The notes below the pieces were generated by a model. The model was not told where the DNA came from. It made no database searches and saw only the letters and a list, made by a program, of their open reading frames with translations. A stretch of 64,000 nucleotides of DNA from Torymus aiolomorphi (lineage: Eukaryota > Arthropoda > Insecta > Hymenoptera > Torymidae), in the NCBI GenBank assembly GCA_036365515.1, contig CM070877.1, positions 62,086,475-62,150,474 on the forward strand. The letters run 5' to 3'. The position numbers and the translations under genes were made by a program. Positions within the stretch are counted from its first letter, which is position 1. Each line of letters starts with the position of its first letter. Positions 35,091 to 45,800 of the stretch are shown piece by piece.

Positions 35091-35676
35091 TTAAACTTTT
35101 GTAAAATGTTTTTTAGATATATTTCACAACTTTTTAAGAGAAAATAATAATTACACAGTGTGATAACATTATGAGGGTTTATTATAGTATAGTATATTTT
35201 TAATATCATTCGTAAATGATAGTATTGTTATTCACAAAAGTTTTAAATTTGAATGTTTCTTCAAGGAGCTCGAAAAATGATTACATTAGTAAAATTTTTT
35301 GAAATAATATAATCAAACGCGTATATATTCTTAGGTATGATGATAATTTAACAATACTATTAATTATTATAAAGTCATATGAAAATATCATTCTTTTTAT
35401 GTTTTCAGTTTGCAGGAAAAACTTATATACATACCTTATTTTATACTTTCAAAGATTATTATTAAGAAGACAAATTACATAAATACTAAAGGGATCGATA
35501 TTTTTTGAACAAATTAGATCTTAAAACGAAGCTTTTAGTTCATATTTTTATAATTTTTTTCAGATCATATAAGTATTTTCATTTTTTGGTACTAGAAATT
35601 GATTATTAAAGCCTTAAATTAGTTCTACTATAAGACTGCTATATGATAATATCATTAATTATTTTTGTAGCTTTGC

Positions 35677-35711
35677 AATTAATTATTGGCACCATGAGCC
35701 AATAATTAATT
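35677..35711. repeat. short perfect hairpin
   Basis: AATTAATTATTGGC and GCCAATAATTAATT, 14 bp each, are separated by a 7-base loop. Confidence 0.8.
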
Positions 35712-35872
35712 ATATTATTCTCAACACTTGGATTTGTTGAAATTATCACTAGAACCCGGTCAAAAATATCCAGCTAGGAAACCCAGTTGGATCTATGTCA
35801 CATGGGAAATTCAGCTGGATCCGGGTGGATTTACACAGATTTCAGTAGATATGATTAGACCACTTGTATTAA

Positions 35873-35876
<4 letters not shown>

Positions 35877-35963
<87 letters not shown>

Positions 35964-36340
35964 CCATTCAAAACATATTATATATATATATAACCGGAAG
36001 TGGGAAGAAAACGTATACCGGAAGTGGAATCTTATGGAAAACATGAAGAATTTTAGAAAGATCGGAACAGACATAAAATTTTTCACTATTTAATATCTTT
36101 AATATGAGAACATATTTTTACATGAAACTTTTTGTGCAACATAGTATAACAATAATACACATGTTGTTATTTTTTTTTAGTTAATATAAAAGTCTTGAAA
36201 ATTGTATAAAATCTTTCAATTTCTCGGCATCCATTTCAAAGTATATGTAGCGCGGTCTACCCTCAGGCTTTTCTACATTGGACAGATACTTGCCTTCGGA
36301 ACGCTCCCGCGTTCCTTGATAAGTTTAAAACACTTATTTT
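35877..36340. repeat. dispersed repeat with (TA)n and ACCGGAAGTG, copy 2
   Basis: A (TA)n tract of about 80 bp, then AACCGGAAGTG and a second ACCGGAAGTG, then CATTTCAAAGTATATGTAGC and GCTCCCGCGTTCCTTGAT, in the same order as at 28760-29170. Both ORFs over the TA tract (poly Ile-Tyr) are artefacts. Confidence 0.65.
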
Positions 36341-37100
36341 AAAGAAATATCTGAATCTGTCGATGGGGATAAGAGAATGCGATGCAGTTCATATGTTTAA
36401 AAAGATTAGCCAGTTCAAGCGCGCTGGGCGTGCTCTTTAGCGAGGATTTGAAATCAATTTTAAATTTTCGCTCTTTCGCAAAAAAATTGTGTATTTGTGG
36501 GAATTACGTAGATTGTAATAGAAACGTATACAATTTTGTAAGTAGATATTATGCAGCGATCAACAATAAACTATTATAATTGATTACTAGAATCACGGAA
36601 ATAAGATTTCTGAATTGATACCTTGTTTATTCAATTTAATACAGGTATAGCTGAAGCCACATTATCCAAGTAGAAATTTATGTATATGAAAAGGCTAATA
36701 AGTTAGAAAATAGATAGTAAAACTGTCTAATTAATAGCACGATGAAACCCTTTTTCGAACATTATTTGCACATTCCCTAGATCAGTAATAGAAAAACTAC
36801 TTCCTAATTTTATTTTATAGGAAAGATAACAAAATGTGAGTGTAATGATTGCGCTGCATTTTGAAATGAATTGAAGAAATATAGTAGTTATGGATTATTA
36901 TTGAAAATATTGAAAATATAAATCAATCGAGATAAATTGTTTTTCTTTCATTTCAATATATTTGTAATAAGGTTTTTCAAAAATTATAATTTTGACTTAT
37001 TTGTCCAATAAAAGCATTTTCTGAAAATTTTGTTTTTTTTTATTACCTAACATATTCATAAATGTAAAAGCAATAAATATAATAAATTAAACCGATTTAA
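36341..37100. other. AT-rich intergenic, nothing recognised
   Basis: No supported gene, inverted repeat or tandem array. Confidence 0.5.
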
Positions 37101-37139
37101 TAAACGAATTTCTTCTCTGCGTAACCGATTGAATAAACG

Positions 37140-37560
37140 ATGTCTGCCGCGGTAGACAAATGCACAAGTTGATCGAGCTGACAAAGGTAGCTGTAGTGCG
37201 GAGGGCTGTCGCCACTCTTACCGTACTGAACGCGCTCGGCTAGACGATCGTATGGGGCTCCGAGCGCCGCGAGGTCTTCCAAATAGTCGCAAGTGGCGAG
37301 CGGCCACTTTTCAGTAGGCTCCTGGATTAGTTGGAGTGGGGAGCGCTCTCCCCTACTCGTCTCGTGCTGAGCGCGCTCTGCCGCCCGACGGCATGTCGCT
37401 CGAAATGCCCTGTGCTCTCCCGGCCAACCCCGCGAGTCTATTCGACTAGTACGCTGAGCTCGTATACCTCGCCGCGGTGACAAACTCTGTCGGTACTTGT
37501 TTCGAGCTGGACGCGCTCTCTCGAAATATCCCATCCGGCATTAAACACAACGAGCTTGTT
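37140..37560. repeat. GC-rich island with about 139-bp diverged periodicity
   Basis: Related blocks TGAACGCGCTCGGC, TGAGCGCGCTCTGCC and TGGACGCGCTCTCTCG recur at about 37228, 37368 and 37506. The surrounding sequence is much richer in GC than its neighbours. A 145-residue minus-strand ORF covers it, but its Arg/Ala/Ser-rich content looks like a by-product of composition. Confidence 0.45.
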
Positions 37561-37924
37561 CTGTTCGGAGCGAGTGCTAAAACAGCGATGGTCTTCTATC
37601 TTTTTCAGCACTTTTGACAACAAGCTTTACGCGCTCAAAATTCAGAGCTATCGTGTCACTAATTCTTATTTAACGAAGCAGTCTTGTATCATAAGTGCTT
37701 TTCCAGTCCTTAATTTTTTTCCGTGTAGAGCTGAAGCGAGGTACTGAAGAAAAAAGGGGCGCAGCGCGGCGCGGTGGTCGTGGGCCCTCCCCTCCCCTCC
37801 CCTGCCGATAACGGCGACATACAAGGCGCGCAATATGCGAGCGAAAGAGAGAGAGACAGAGAATCATGAGTCGACGCCATTGCCCCTGACGCGCGGTCCC
37901 GACTGTCTTTCGTTTTTACATGCT

Positions 37925-39160
37925 CTCTTTTAATATTCAGTATTGCATTTGAAATATCTGATTGTACAAAATTAAATGCTTCGAGTCCTTGATTCAATGA
38001 TTCTAAGGAAAAAAGTTGTTGTTTGTAAATCAAGTCGTTGCAGATATTCATCATCGTTTGATTTGCTGTTCCCTCAAAAACATCGTGCATCAAGTCAAGC
38101 GTAAGATTCTGACAAACATGAAATCCTTCTACTTGATTGAATATACACTTTTCCTTTATTCCATAAATAATTGATTTTTTTTAATGCACTCTGCTTCATA
38201 AGATGTTTTAGTTCTTAATAATTCTTTATCTTCTTTTGTTAATTCTCTTATTTTCTGAATATCCGCTTTACATATACGGCGTGGTCTTCCGGAATTAAAA
38301 TTATCAACAAAGCCCAGAATTCCATTAAGGCCTAAGTTGTCGCCTAAAACTAAAGCCAACTGGAAAAAAATCTTGTAACTTTTATATTTAATATTTATGG
38401 TAATTCCATTTCGGCTTGACTCATTTAGTTCGAAAATCAATCTACGAAATATTTTTTGATTCCCAAATTTTTATGGTCGCTGGCGTAGAATAAACTAGTT
38501 AATAAAATATTGTCTAATTGCGATGCTACCAGAGGTGGGAAGCATGGCACCATCGTATAAACTGCTCCTAATTTATTCTTACCACCATGCGATCCAAGAG
38601 CGTTCCCAGCTTCAAATTCATCTTCATAAACGAATAAGGGAATAACCACTTTATCTCCAAAACCTTTTGACATTTCTTGCCAACACTGAGCTTGAATGAA
38701 ATTGCTGATAATGTTTTTTTCAGATTTTAATTCTGCAATATAATCCATCATGAGCTGAAACATTCCTAGTAATTCCAAAAGAAGTTTCAAAGTTCCTTTT
38801 AAAGAAATGTGTTGCGCTGTTACATTTTCTATATCAGTAGGAACTCCATAACCGAGTAAGTTCTTAGGAATTCGGATACCAATAGGTTCATCAACAGACA
38901 TAATAAAAATCCCCATTTCTCGGTGTAATGAGAAACGATGGTATTCTGTTTCAAACTTACGTAATACGACTTTTGAAGAGTCTAAAATTTCTTCGACATA
39001 ACTAACAAATTGCTTATCTTCACATTTCAATGAAATTTGTTCTTTTATACAACCTGTTCGGCAAATGTATGTTTTGCTAAACACGGTCGTGTAGAGGTCA
39101 AAATTCTAAGACAAAAGTCCCTGTGCCGTTTTTGCAAATTTTGCATATTAACGCCGTTAC
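37925..39160 (-). pseudogene. transposase-like gene relic (MHDxxEG family)
   Basis: The minus strand is open from 39084 to 38437 (HREMGIFIMSVDEPIGIRIP, KNIISNFIQAQCWQEMSKGF, FEAGNALGSHGGKNKLGAVY). It shifts frame at about 38440 into LIFELNESSRNGITINI and LALVLGDNLGLNGILGF, and shifts again at about 38160 into FHVCQNLTLDLMHDVFEG and FSLESLNQGLEAFNF, stopping at about 37925 where GC-rich repeat begins. The order GNALGSH, DNLGLN..LGF, MHDxxEG is that of a conserved protein found in many copies in insects and cnidarians, probably transposon-derived; I cannot name its superfamily. A Cys-rich start (CKFCKNG-type) lies upstream in the repeat arm at 39090-39160. Confidence 0.65.
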
Positions 39161-40110
39161 ATACGATCAAAAGTTCAATAAACCGGCCAATCAGCTTCGA
39201 CATCGGCGCGCGTGACAGAGAAGTAGGCGGAGCTCCAAGAAGTGGGAGAGGCGCGACATCAGCGCTTCGGCCAGGAGGCAGGCCCGCCGGCGTCTATCGA
39301 TCTATCGACTACTCGCTCGTTCGCCCTTTTCCCGCACTTTCACGCTCTCTCTCGCTCTTTCTCGCTCTCTCGCTCTTTCTCGCTCTCTCGCTCTCGTTAT
39401 CCTTGCTCTTTCTCGCTCTCGCTCGCTCTTTCTCGCTCTTTCTCGCCCTCCCGCGTTATCCTGGCTATTTCACGGTCTCTCTCGCTCTTTCTTGTTCTCT
39501 CGCTCTTTCTCGCTCTCTCTCTCTCGTTATCCTTGCTCTTTCTCGTTCTCTCTCGCTATCCTTGCCCTTTCATGCTCTCCGTCGCTCTTCTCGCCTCCTC
39601 GCTCTTTCTCGCTCTCTCTCGCTCTTTCTCGCGCTCTCTCTCGTTCTTTCCCGCTCTCCCTCGTTATCCTTGCTATTTCACGCTCTGTCTCGCTCTTTCT
39701 CTTTCTCCCTTGCTCTTTCTCGCTCTCTCTCGTTATCCTTGCTTTTTCTCGCTCTCGCTCGCTCTTTCTCGCTCTCTCTCGTTCTTTCTCGTTCTCCCCC
39801 GTTATCCTGGCTACTTCACGGTCTCTCTCGCGCTTTCTCGTTCTCTCTCGCACTTTCTCGCCCTTCCACGCTCTCTCTCGCTCTTTCACGCTCTCCCGCG
39901 TTATCCTGGCTATTTCACGGTTTCTCTCGCTCTTTTTCGTTCTCTCTCGCTCTTTCTCGCCCTCTCTCTTGCTATCCTTGCCCTTTCACGCTCTCCCCTC
40001 GCTCTTTCTCGCTCTCTCTTGCACTTTCACGCGCTCTCTCTCGCTATCCCTGCACTTTCACGCTCTCTCTCACTCTCTCTTACTCTCTCTCTTCCGATGT
40101 TCTACTATAT
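39037..40110. repeat. left arm of a long inverted repeat, CT-rich minisatellite
   Basis: 39050-39320 (GATTGGCCGG context, GCCGGCGTCTATCGATC) and the following about 790 bp of irregular CTCGCTCTTTCTCGCTCTCT units are the inverse of 43125-44617. Three overlapping long ORFs (up to 363 residues, rich in Ser, Leu, Phe, Arg) are consequences of the repeat. The 5' end of the transposase-like gene lies in the first part of the arm and reads outward. Confidence 0.85.
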
Positions 40111-40157
40111 TTTCTATTACTCAGTTGATATGAAAATATCTAATGTATAACTTTAAA

Positions 40158-41689
40158 AGTGGGTAACTTCATGTCAACTGTTCATCTCAAAATTTTAAAA
40201 TCGCTCAAAATTTTTTTACTCATTTCAAATTAGCCCCAAAACACAAATGTAAAGTTTTAGAGCAAAATATGCAATATTTCTAATGTTATAATTAATTGAA
40301 AATTTGCAAATGTTGAATTTTTTTCGTAAATCTTCAAATTTTAAGACTTTTTAACTGAAAAACTTGAAACTTTTTGTATAGCATATTAAATGGGAAAAAG
40401 TTTGCAAATTGTGAGTAGAATTGCTCTGAACTTTTTCAGATAAATGCCAATTATTTTGCTAATTTGTACTTGACAGAAAACCATTCAAAATATGCTTAAG
40501 GCGAATGCGATAGTATCAATATCCTCACCAAAGGCTAAAGGATTTGTAAAAAATGTTTCCTTTAAAATGTGACCTTGATTAAGATGTAAATAAATCACTG
40601 AAAAAAAGTTACGAGCAATTAAAACTATCAAAACAGCAAAAAGTACTATTTTCACTGATTTTACAGCTTTAATTGCAACTCCATGAATATGCTATACAAA
40701 AAGTTTCAAGTTTTCGCGTTAAAAAATCATAAAAATTGAAGTTTACGAAAAAAATTCAAAATAATTAGTTATAACTTTAGAACGATTGCATATTTTGCTC
40801 TAACACTTTATATTCGTATTTTAGGGCTAATTTGGAATGAGTAAAAAAACCGCTGCTTACTGCTTTAGCAGAATGATTTCTCAAAGAAAATTGATTAAGT
40901 ACATCAAATAATTTTTTTAAATTTATATTTTAATATAAAATGAAACGAGACTTTAGAAATCGTCAGCTGCTGGATGAAAGCATACGGCCTCAACTGGCTT
41001 GTTAGAAAAAGTTGCTACTTTTTCAAATTCTCAATTGTAAGTCAAAAATTGTCAAAGTAAGTAGTTTTGAAATGTATAATTTAGAAGAAAATAAAATGTA
41101 CCTTGAGAATATCGGTCTACATTTGAGATGTAATGCCGAAAAAGTTATTTATAATTCATAAAATTATTTATTTTTCTAAAAATTGCTATTTTTTCAAATC
41201 CGCGATTTTAAGTCAAAAATAACTCGTAAGTATTTTTGAAATACATAATTTAGAAGGAAATCAAACGTACTATAAGAATATCAGTCTCTATTTGGCATAT
41301 CTTCAAACAAATGAAAAAAAGAATTATTTTTGTAAAAAAATTTGCAAAATTGTTATTTTTTTTTTAAATAAGACCTTAAAGTTATCCATTCGACTCAAAA
41401 TTTAATCAGTTCTAAGTTGAGACATGCCAAAGGTTCACGCGAAATTTCAGCTAATTCCGTCCATCCGTTCAAGAGTTATGACGGGGACAAAATTTGGTTT
41501 CATACATACATACATACATTTTTTTAAAACCTATTATTCTGACTCAGGAACCTCAAAAACATCGAAATTCATCAAAATCTTTGATTCGAAAAAATTTTCA
41601 CCGTTATAAAGCTTTTTCTTTGAGAAAGCAATTTTGAGCGATTTTATAATTTTGAGTTGAACAGTTGACATGAAGTTACTCAAGTACAT
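40158..41689. mobile_element. DNA element with nested inverted repeats, about 1.53 kb
   Basis: The outer ends GTAACTTCATGTCAACTGTT and its complement (about 60-bp TIRs, including AAAATCGCTCAAAA) are at 40158-40220 and 41628-41689. A second inverted pair lies inside (40210-40395 with 40690-40845; shared GAAACTTTTTGTATAGCATA and GAGCAAAATATGCAAT). CATACATACATACAT sits at 41501-41517. No transposase is seen. Confidence 0.72.
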
Positions 41690-41943
41690 TATTTAAGTCT
41701 TACAGTTTTTGCAAGCATTTAGTATTTTCTTACAATTCATTTAAGTTAAGGTCAGATTGAAATTTTAGTATTTAATCACAACCATTAAGAATAATAAAAT
41801 ATAAGTATTTACACCCTGGCGAAATGGATTCCATTATTTACCTAATAAATAGCTAGTTTGCCCAATAATCCCTAAAAATTACACACTGTTTTTGACAATT
41901 TCTATTCATCAATTAAACGATTTTTTCGGTCTTATTTGCCATT

Positions 41944-42126
41944 TGTAGCACGGTGTAACCTAAGTCCGCACTTAGTTTACGCCTATCCGTGACTTAAGTA
42001 GTCGACTGTTGCACCGTGTTTATCGCACTCGCTACGCTCGTTCTGACGGTGCAAAATGAACTGCTTAAGGCACGAATAGGCGTGACAGCGGATTTAGGTA
42101 AACGTATTATAAAATATCTGCTATAA
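41944..42126. mobile_element. multi-hairpin family, copy 3 (shorter)
   Basis: A hairpin pairs GTTTACGCCTATCCGTG with CACGAATAGGCGTGAC and flanking sequence. The apex reads CGCACTCGCTACGCTCG, the family's loop signature, next to GCACCGTG. Confidence 0.6.
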
Positions 42127-42384
42127 ACACGAAAAATTCAGTTTCTCAGAACCGGGAAGCTTAATTGGACTTTTTTTAATACTTCTGAAGTTGGTACAAT
42201 TTTTTATCACAGTTCACAAATTAAACGTTTGGTGCCCGTTCAACATTCATTAATTAATCGATTTATGCTCCATTGGTTTGAAACAGTACATTACACAACA
42301 AAGGCTCAGAGTTGATAATTGTCGCTTTTTAGTACTTTACTTCTGTTACGAGTGAGTTATCTCAACTTTTAATAATAAAAGCGA

Positions 42385-42461
42385 TGGACTCTGGGATCGA
42401 ACCAGAGCCGCCGACTGGCTAGTCAGAAACACAACCAACAAGCTACGGCCGCCACCGACCG
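42385..42461 (-). tRNA. tRNA-like Pol III unit or tRNA-derived SINE head
   Basis: On the minus strand an A-box-like TAGCTTGTTGG is followed by CTGAC...GTCGG able to form an anticodon stem (TAGCCA loop, one base short). CTCTGG-TTCGATC-CCAGAG then forms the T arm with a perfect B box GGTTCGATCCC. A TTTT lies just downstream, a Pol III stop. The acceptor stem pairs poorly, so this is more likely a SINE head or tRNA pseudogene than a working tRNA. I do not assign an amino acid. Confidence 0.5.
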
Positions 42462-43124
42462 GACTTCCGCAAATAGGGATCATATTGTAATCGGATGTCT
42501 TGCTTATTTCGTTCTTTCATATTCATGGCCTGGAGCCTGATTCTCTAAGCGTCTCATATGTGACATGTACCAAGTGACGATACACTGCTATGTCGGCTGA
42601 AATTGTGGCATGCGCATGCGCAAACCTCTATGTTTTTGGTTTTTTTAGTAGGTCTTAGAGGTCGGAATCGAGTGAGACACGAGTTAATGTTAATGTCTCG
42701 TCTCGATCTAACATTTGTCACATCGACTTAGATATTTCAAATCTATTTTTATGAAACGACTTAGAATTCGTCATAGACTTATACTTGAAACATCTGCACT
42801 CCCGGTCATTTGCTTTTGCCCACCTAAACGTCTTTTCGGGTCATCGAAAAAGTTTTATAACTCTGCTCCCTATTGGGCTACCAGAATGGGCAGGATCGCA
42901 TTCAAAAGCGTATAGCAATAGCTTTAAGACCCTCATCAAGTGTTAATCTATTTTATTGTTTTCTTTTCTATTTTACATTAAAAAATAAAAATAAAAGATC
43001 CCGAATTTTGTTCTCAACTTTGAATAAGCGTAGTTTTTGAATCAAAGCTCGTAGGATAATTTGGTAAATGAAATGAAAAGCTTGAGTCAAAAGCTTCAAT
43101 TTCGACTTTTAGGAAGTTTTTTAA
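42462..43124. other. intergenic with an old MITE-like fragment
   Basis: GAGCCTGATTCTCTAAGCG (42534) resembles the end of the small MITE at 44307-44432. GCATGCGCATGCGC at 42609-42622 is an alternating purine-pyrimidine run. No gene is supported; the 66-residue ORF at 42715-42915 has no recognisable domain. Confidence 0.4.
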
Positions 43125-44617
43125 CGTTGTTTTAGTGAGAGAGCATGAGCGAGAGAGCTAGAAAGAAGAGAGAAAATCGTGAACGAGCGAAAAAAGCGAG
43201 AGAGAGCGAGAAAGAGCGATAGCAAGAGAGAGCAAGATAGAGCGAGAAATAGCGAGAGAGCGAAAAAGCGCGAGTGATAACGAAAAAGAAATAAGAGAGC
43301 AAAAACGAAGAGGGGGCGAGAAAGAGCGAGAGAGCGCGAGTGATAGCTAGAAAGAAGTGAGAGAGCGAGAACGAAGAGAGCGAGCGTGAAAGTGCGAGGA
43401 AGCGAGAGAGAGTGAGAAAGAACGGTAGCGAGCGGCACGAGCGAGAGAGGGAGCGTGAGAGAGAGCGTTTAAGTGCAAGGATAGCAAGAGAGAGCGAGAG
43501 AGAGCGAGAAAGAGCGAGAAAGAGCGAGAAAGAGCTAGAGAGAGCGAGAGAGAGCCAGAAAGAGCGAGAGAGCGAGAAAGAAGAGAGAGAGTATGAACAA
43601 GCGAAAAAGAGCGAGAGAGAGCGAGAAAGAGATAGAGGAGGGAAAGAGCAAGCGATAACGAGAGCGAGAGAGAGACAGAGAGAGAAAGAGCGAGGGGGGG
43701 CGAGAAAGAGCGAGAGAGAGCGAGAAAGAGCAAGAGAGAAAGAGAAAGAGCGAGGGAGAGCGTGATCTATCAAGGATAACGAGGGAGAGCGGGAAAGAAC
43801 AAGAGAGAGCGAGAAAGAGCGAGAGAGCGAGAACGCGCGAGGGAGAGCATGAAAGGGCAAGGATAGCGAGAGAGTGAGAGTGAGCAAGAAAGAGCGAGAG
43901 AGAGAGCGAGAAAGAGCGAGAGAGAACGAGAAAGAGCAAGGATAGCGAGAGAGAGCGAGAAAGAGCGAGAGAGAACGAGAAAGAGCGAGAGAGACCATGA
44001 AATAGCCAGGATAACAAGGAGAGCGAGAAAGAGCGAGGGAGAGCGAGAAAGAGCGAGCGAGAGCGAGAAAGAGCAAGGATTACGAGAGAGCGAGAAAGAG
44101 CGAGAAAGAGCGAGAAAGAGCGAGAGAGAGCGAGAAAGGGCGAGAAAGAGCGAGAGAGAGCGAGAAAGAGAGAGAGAGAGAGCGTGAAAGTGCGGGAAAA
44201 AGGGTGAACGAGCGAGTAGTTGATAGATCGATAGACGCCGGCGGGCCCGCCTCCAGTGGCCGAAGCGCTGATGTCGCGCCTCTCCCACTCCTGCGGCCGT
44301 AGCTCAGGGGCCTGATTCTAAATGTGTCTCGGCCTCGAGACAACTGCTTTTCCTTTAAAGGAGCTCCCTGATTGGTCTACAGCTCCGGATTTGGTGTGTC
44401 TCGACGTAGAGACAAATTTAGAATCAAGCCCCTGGAGCTCCGCCTATTTCTCTGTCGCGCGCGCCAACGTCGGAGCTGATTGGCCGGTTTATTGAACTTT
44501 TGATCGCCTGTAACGGCGTTAATATGCAAAATTTGCAAAAACGGCACAGGAACTTTGTCCTAGAATTTTGCCCTCTACACGACCGTGTAGCAAAACATAC
44601 ATTTTCCGAACAGGTTG
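43125..44617. repeat. right arm of a long inverted repeat, GA-rich minisatellite
   Basis: About 1.05 kb of irregular GAGAGAGCGAGAAAGAGCGA units, then GATCGATAGACGCCGGCGGG, then the non-repeat end including GATTGGCCGGTTTATTGAAC and CAGGTTGTATA, mirrors 39037-40110. Interrupted by a small MITE at 44307-44432. ORFs up to 314 residues (Ser/Leu/Phe/Arg or Glu/Arg) follow from the repeat. Confidence 0.85.
44307..44432. mobile_element. MITE, 126 bp
   Basis: The ends GGGGCCTGATTCTAAATGTG and (complement) GGGGCTTGATTCTAAATTTG are inverted, with GTCTC and CGAGAC further in. It is absent from the matching place in the left arm, so it inserted after the arms were formed. Confidence 0.75.
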
Positions 44618-44879
44618 TATATATTGTAAAACTATTATTTATGAAATCGATTATTTTATCGACGAAATATTGAATAACATTATACGAGGTATCACGGGAT
44701 TACTATATAAACTTAATGTTGCTTAACATTTCACTTTTAAGTCAATCATATTTACTAACTAAGAGAGCAAGTAAGCTCCTATAGTAATAATAACAATCGT
44801 AATAATAATAATGATAAAAATATTGATTTAATTGATATTACAACTATTAATGTAAAAATATCTAGTCTACTCTAATCTT

Positions 44880-45055
44880 TCGTCATTTGCAGTGTTATCA
44901 GTTTTTAAGTGTTATTTTAAAAATTTTCAAAAAGCCCTAGTCATTTGTTGTATTATTAGTTTTTAAATGTTATGTTTTTAATTTTCCAAAAGCTCTAGTC
45001 ATTTGCAGTATTATTAGTTTTTTAGCGTTATTTTTTAATTTTCCAAAACTGTGAT
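44880..45055. repeat. three tandem copies of about 58-60 bp
   Basis: Units begin GTCATTTGCAGTGTTATCAG, GTCATTTGTTGTATTATTAG and GTCATTTGCAGTATTATTAG, each ending in a TTTTCAAAA or TTTCCAAAA stretch. Confidence 0.75.
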
Positions 45056-45559
45056 TATAATATTTGTATTACAATTATTTACATTTACAATAACATTATT
45101 CTACTTTTTTCGACTGTGGTCTCGTCAACGAATGAAGAAACTTTAAAAATTATGTTTCAATAAATTCAATTTTATTTAATTCTGTAGTGAATTTTTCTAT
45201 TACAGTATATGGTTTTGCAGTTTCTATGTTATTTTTGTAAATGTTGGATTGCATAAAGGTCCAAATATGTTTACATTCGCAAGGAAGATCAATATTTAAC
45301 GCAAAAATGGTTTGTAACAATACTGCACCGCTTCGATAATACCACATGAAACAATCTTAAAATTAATTTCGTTTAGAACAATAAACACTTCTGTTGTCCT
45401 ATCTTCTGCATCATCAGCAGTTATAATGTCACCAATAACGGCAACAAAAGTCCCAACAATACCACTTTTACAACGGTCACTGCTTTCCGATGTTCTTTAA
45501 ACTGAGCCAGTTCTTCATGTGACTGAAACAAAAATTAAGATCGATTTATAAAACTATAT

Positions 45560-45800
45560 AATGTATTAATAGTACATTTCGATACTAGTGCGTGAAAGTG
45601 ATTTTATCCTCATGTGACGTTTGCGCCCGAGCGAAGCGAGGGTGAAAAGGTCACACGAGGTTATAATCACCGTCTCGTTCGTGTATCGAACAGTATCTTT
45701 TGACACGATGTGTACAAAGCTTGATTTAGCGCATGCTTTTTTATTCAAGCGTGTGCGAAATCGAGCTTTGCGCACGGAGTGTCAAAAACTCTTTTTTTGA
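45560..45800. mobile_element. multi-hairpin family, copy 4 (intronic)
   Basis: The left end GTACATTTCGATAC matches the family terminus. The hairpin CCTCATGTGAC.../...GGTCACACGAGG has an apex CGAGCGAAGCGAGGG; a second hairpin pairs AGCTTGATTTAGCGCATGC with a partner near 45755. Lies in intron 6 of the SAMD3-like relic. Confidence 0.65.

Larger units (their letters stand above)
30020..35455. mobile_element. foldback-like palindromic element, copy C
   Basis: Left arm 30020-30970 and right arm 31560-35455 share the blocks seen in copies A and B (CAAATGGTAATAA, AATTATCGATAGTCAAGTAA, CCGGCCATAAGTTAACTTAC, GGGAGATCGGAGGACC). GA-rich tracts lie at 34190-34240 and 34440-34520. The right arm contains a 1.5-kb insertion (31706-33211) and a piggyBac-like MITE (34559-35090). 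The centre (30970-31560) has its own palindromes around 31140-31260. Confidence 0.75.

Noticed and set aside
35728..36086. ORFs with poly Ile-Tyr
   Set aside because: They are translations of a (TA)n microsatellite, as at 28668-28973 and 52040-52130.
39037..40150. Overlapping plus-strand ORFs of 363, 302 and 213 residues rich in Ser, Leu, Phe and Arg
   Set aside because: All three frames stay open because the CT-rich minisatellite has no stop codons; the sequence is low-complexity and not gene-like.
43121..44343. Long minus-strand ORFs (up to 314 residues) and a Glu/Arg-rich plus-strand ORF
   Set aside because: Same minisatellite as the left arm in reverse; several frames open at once.
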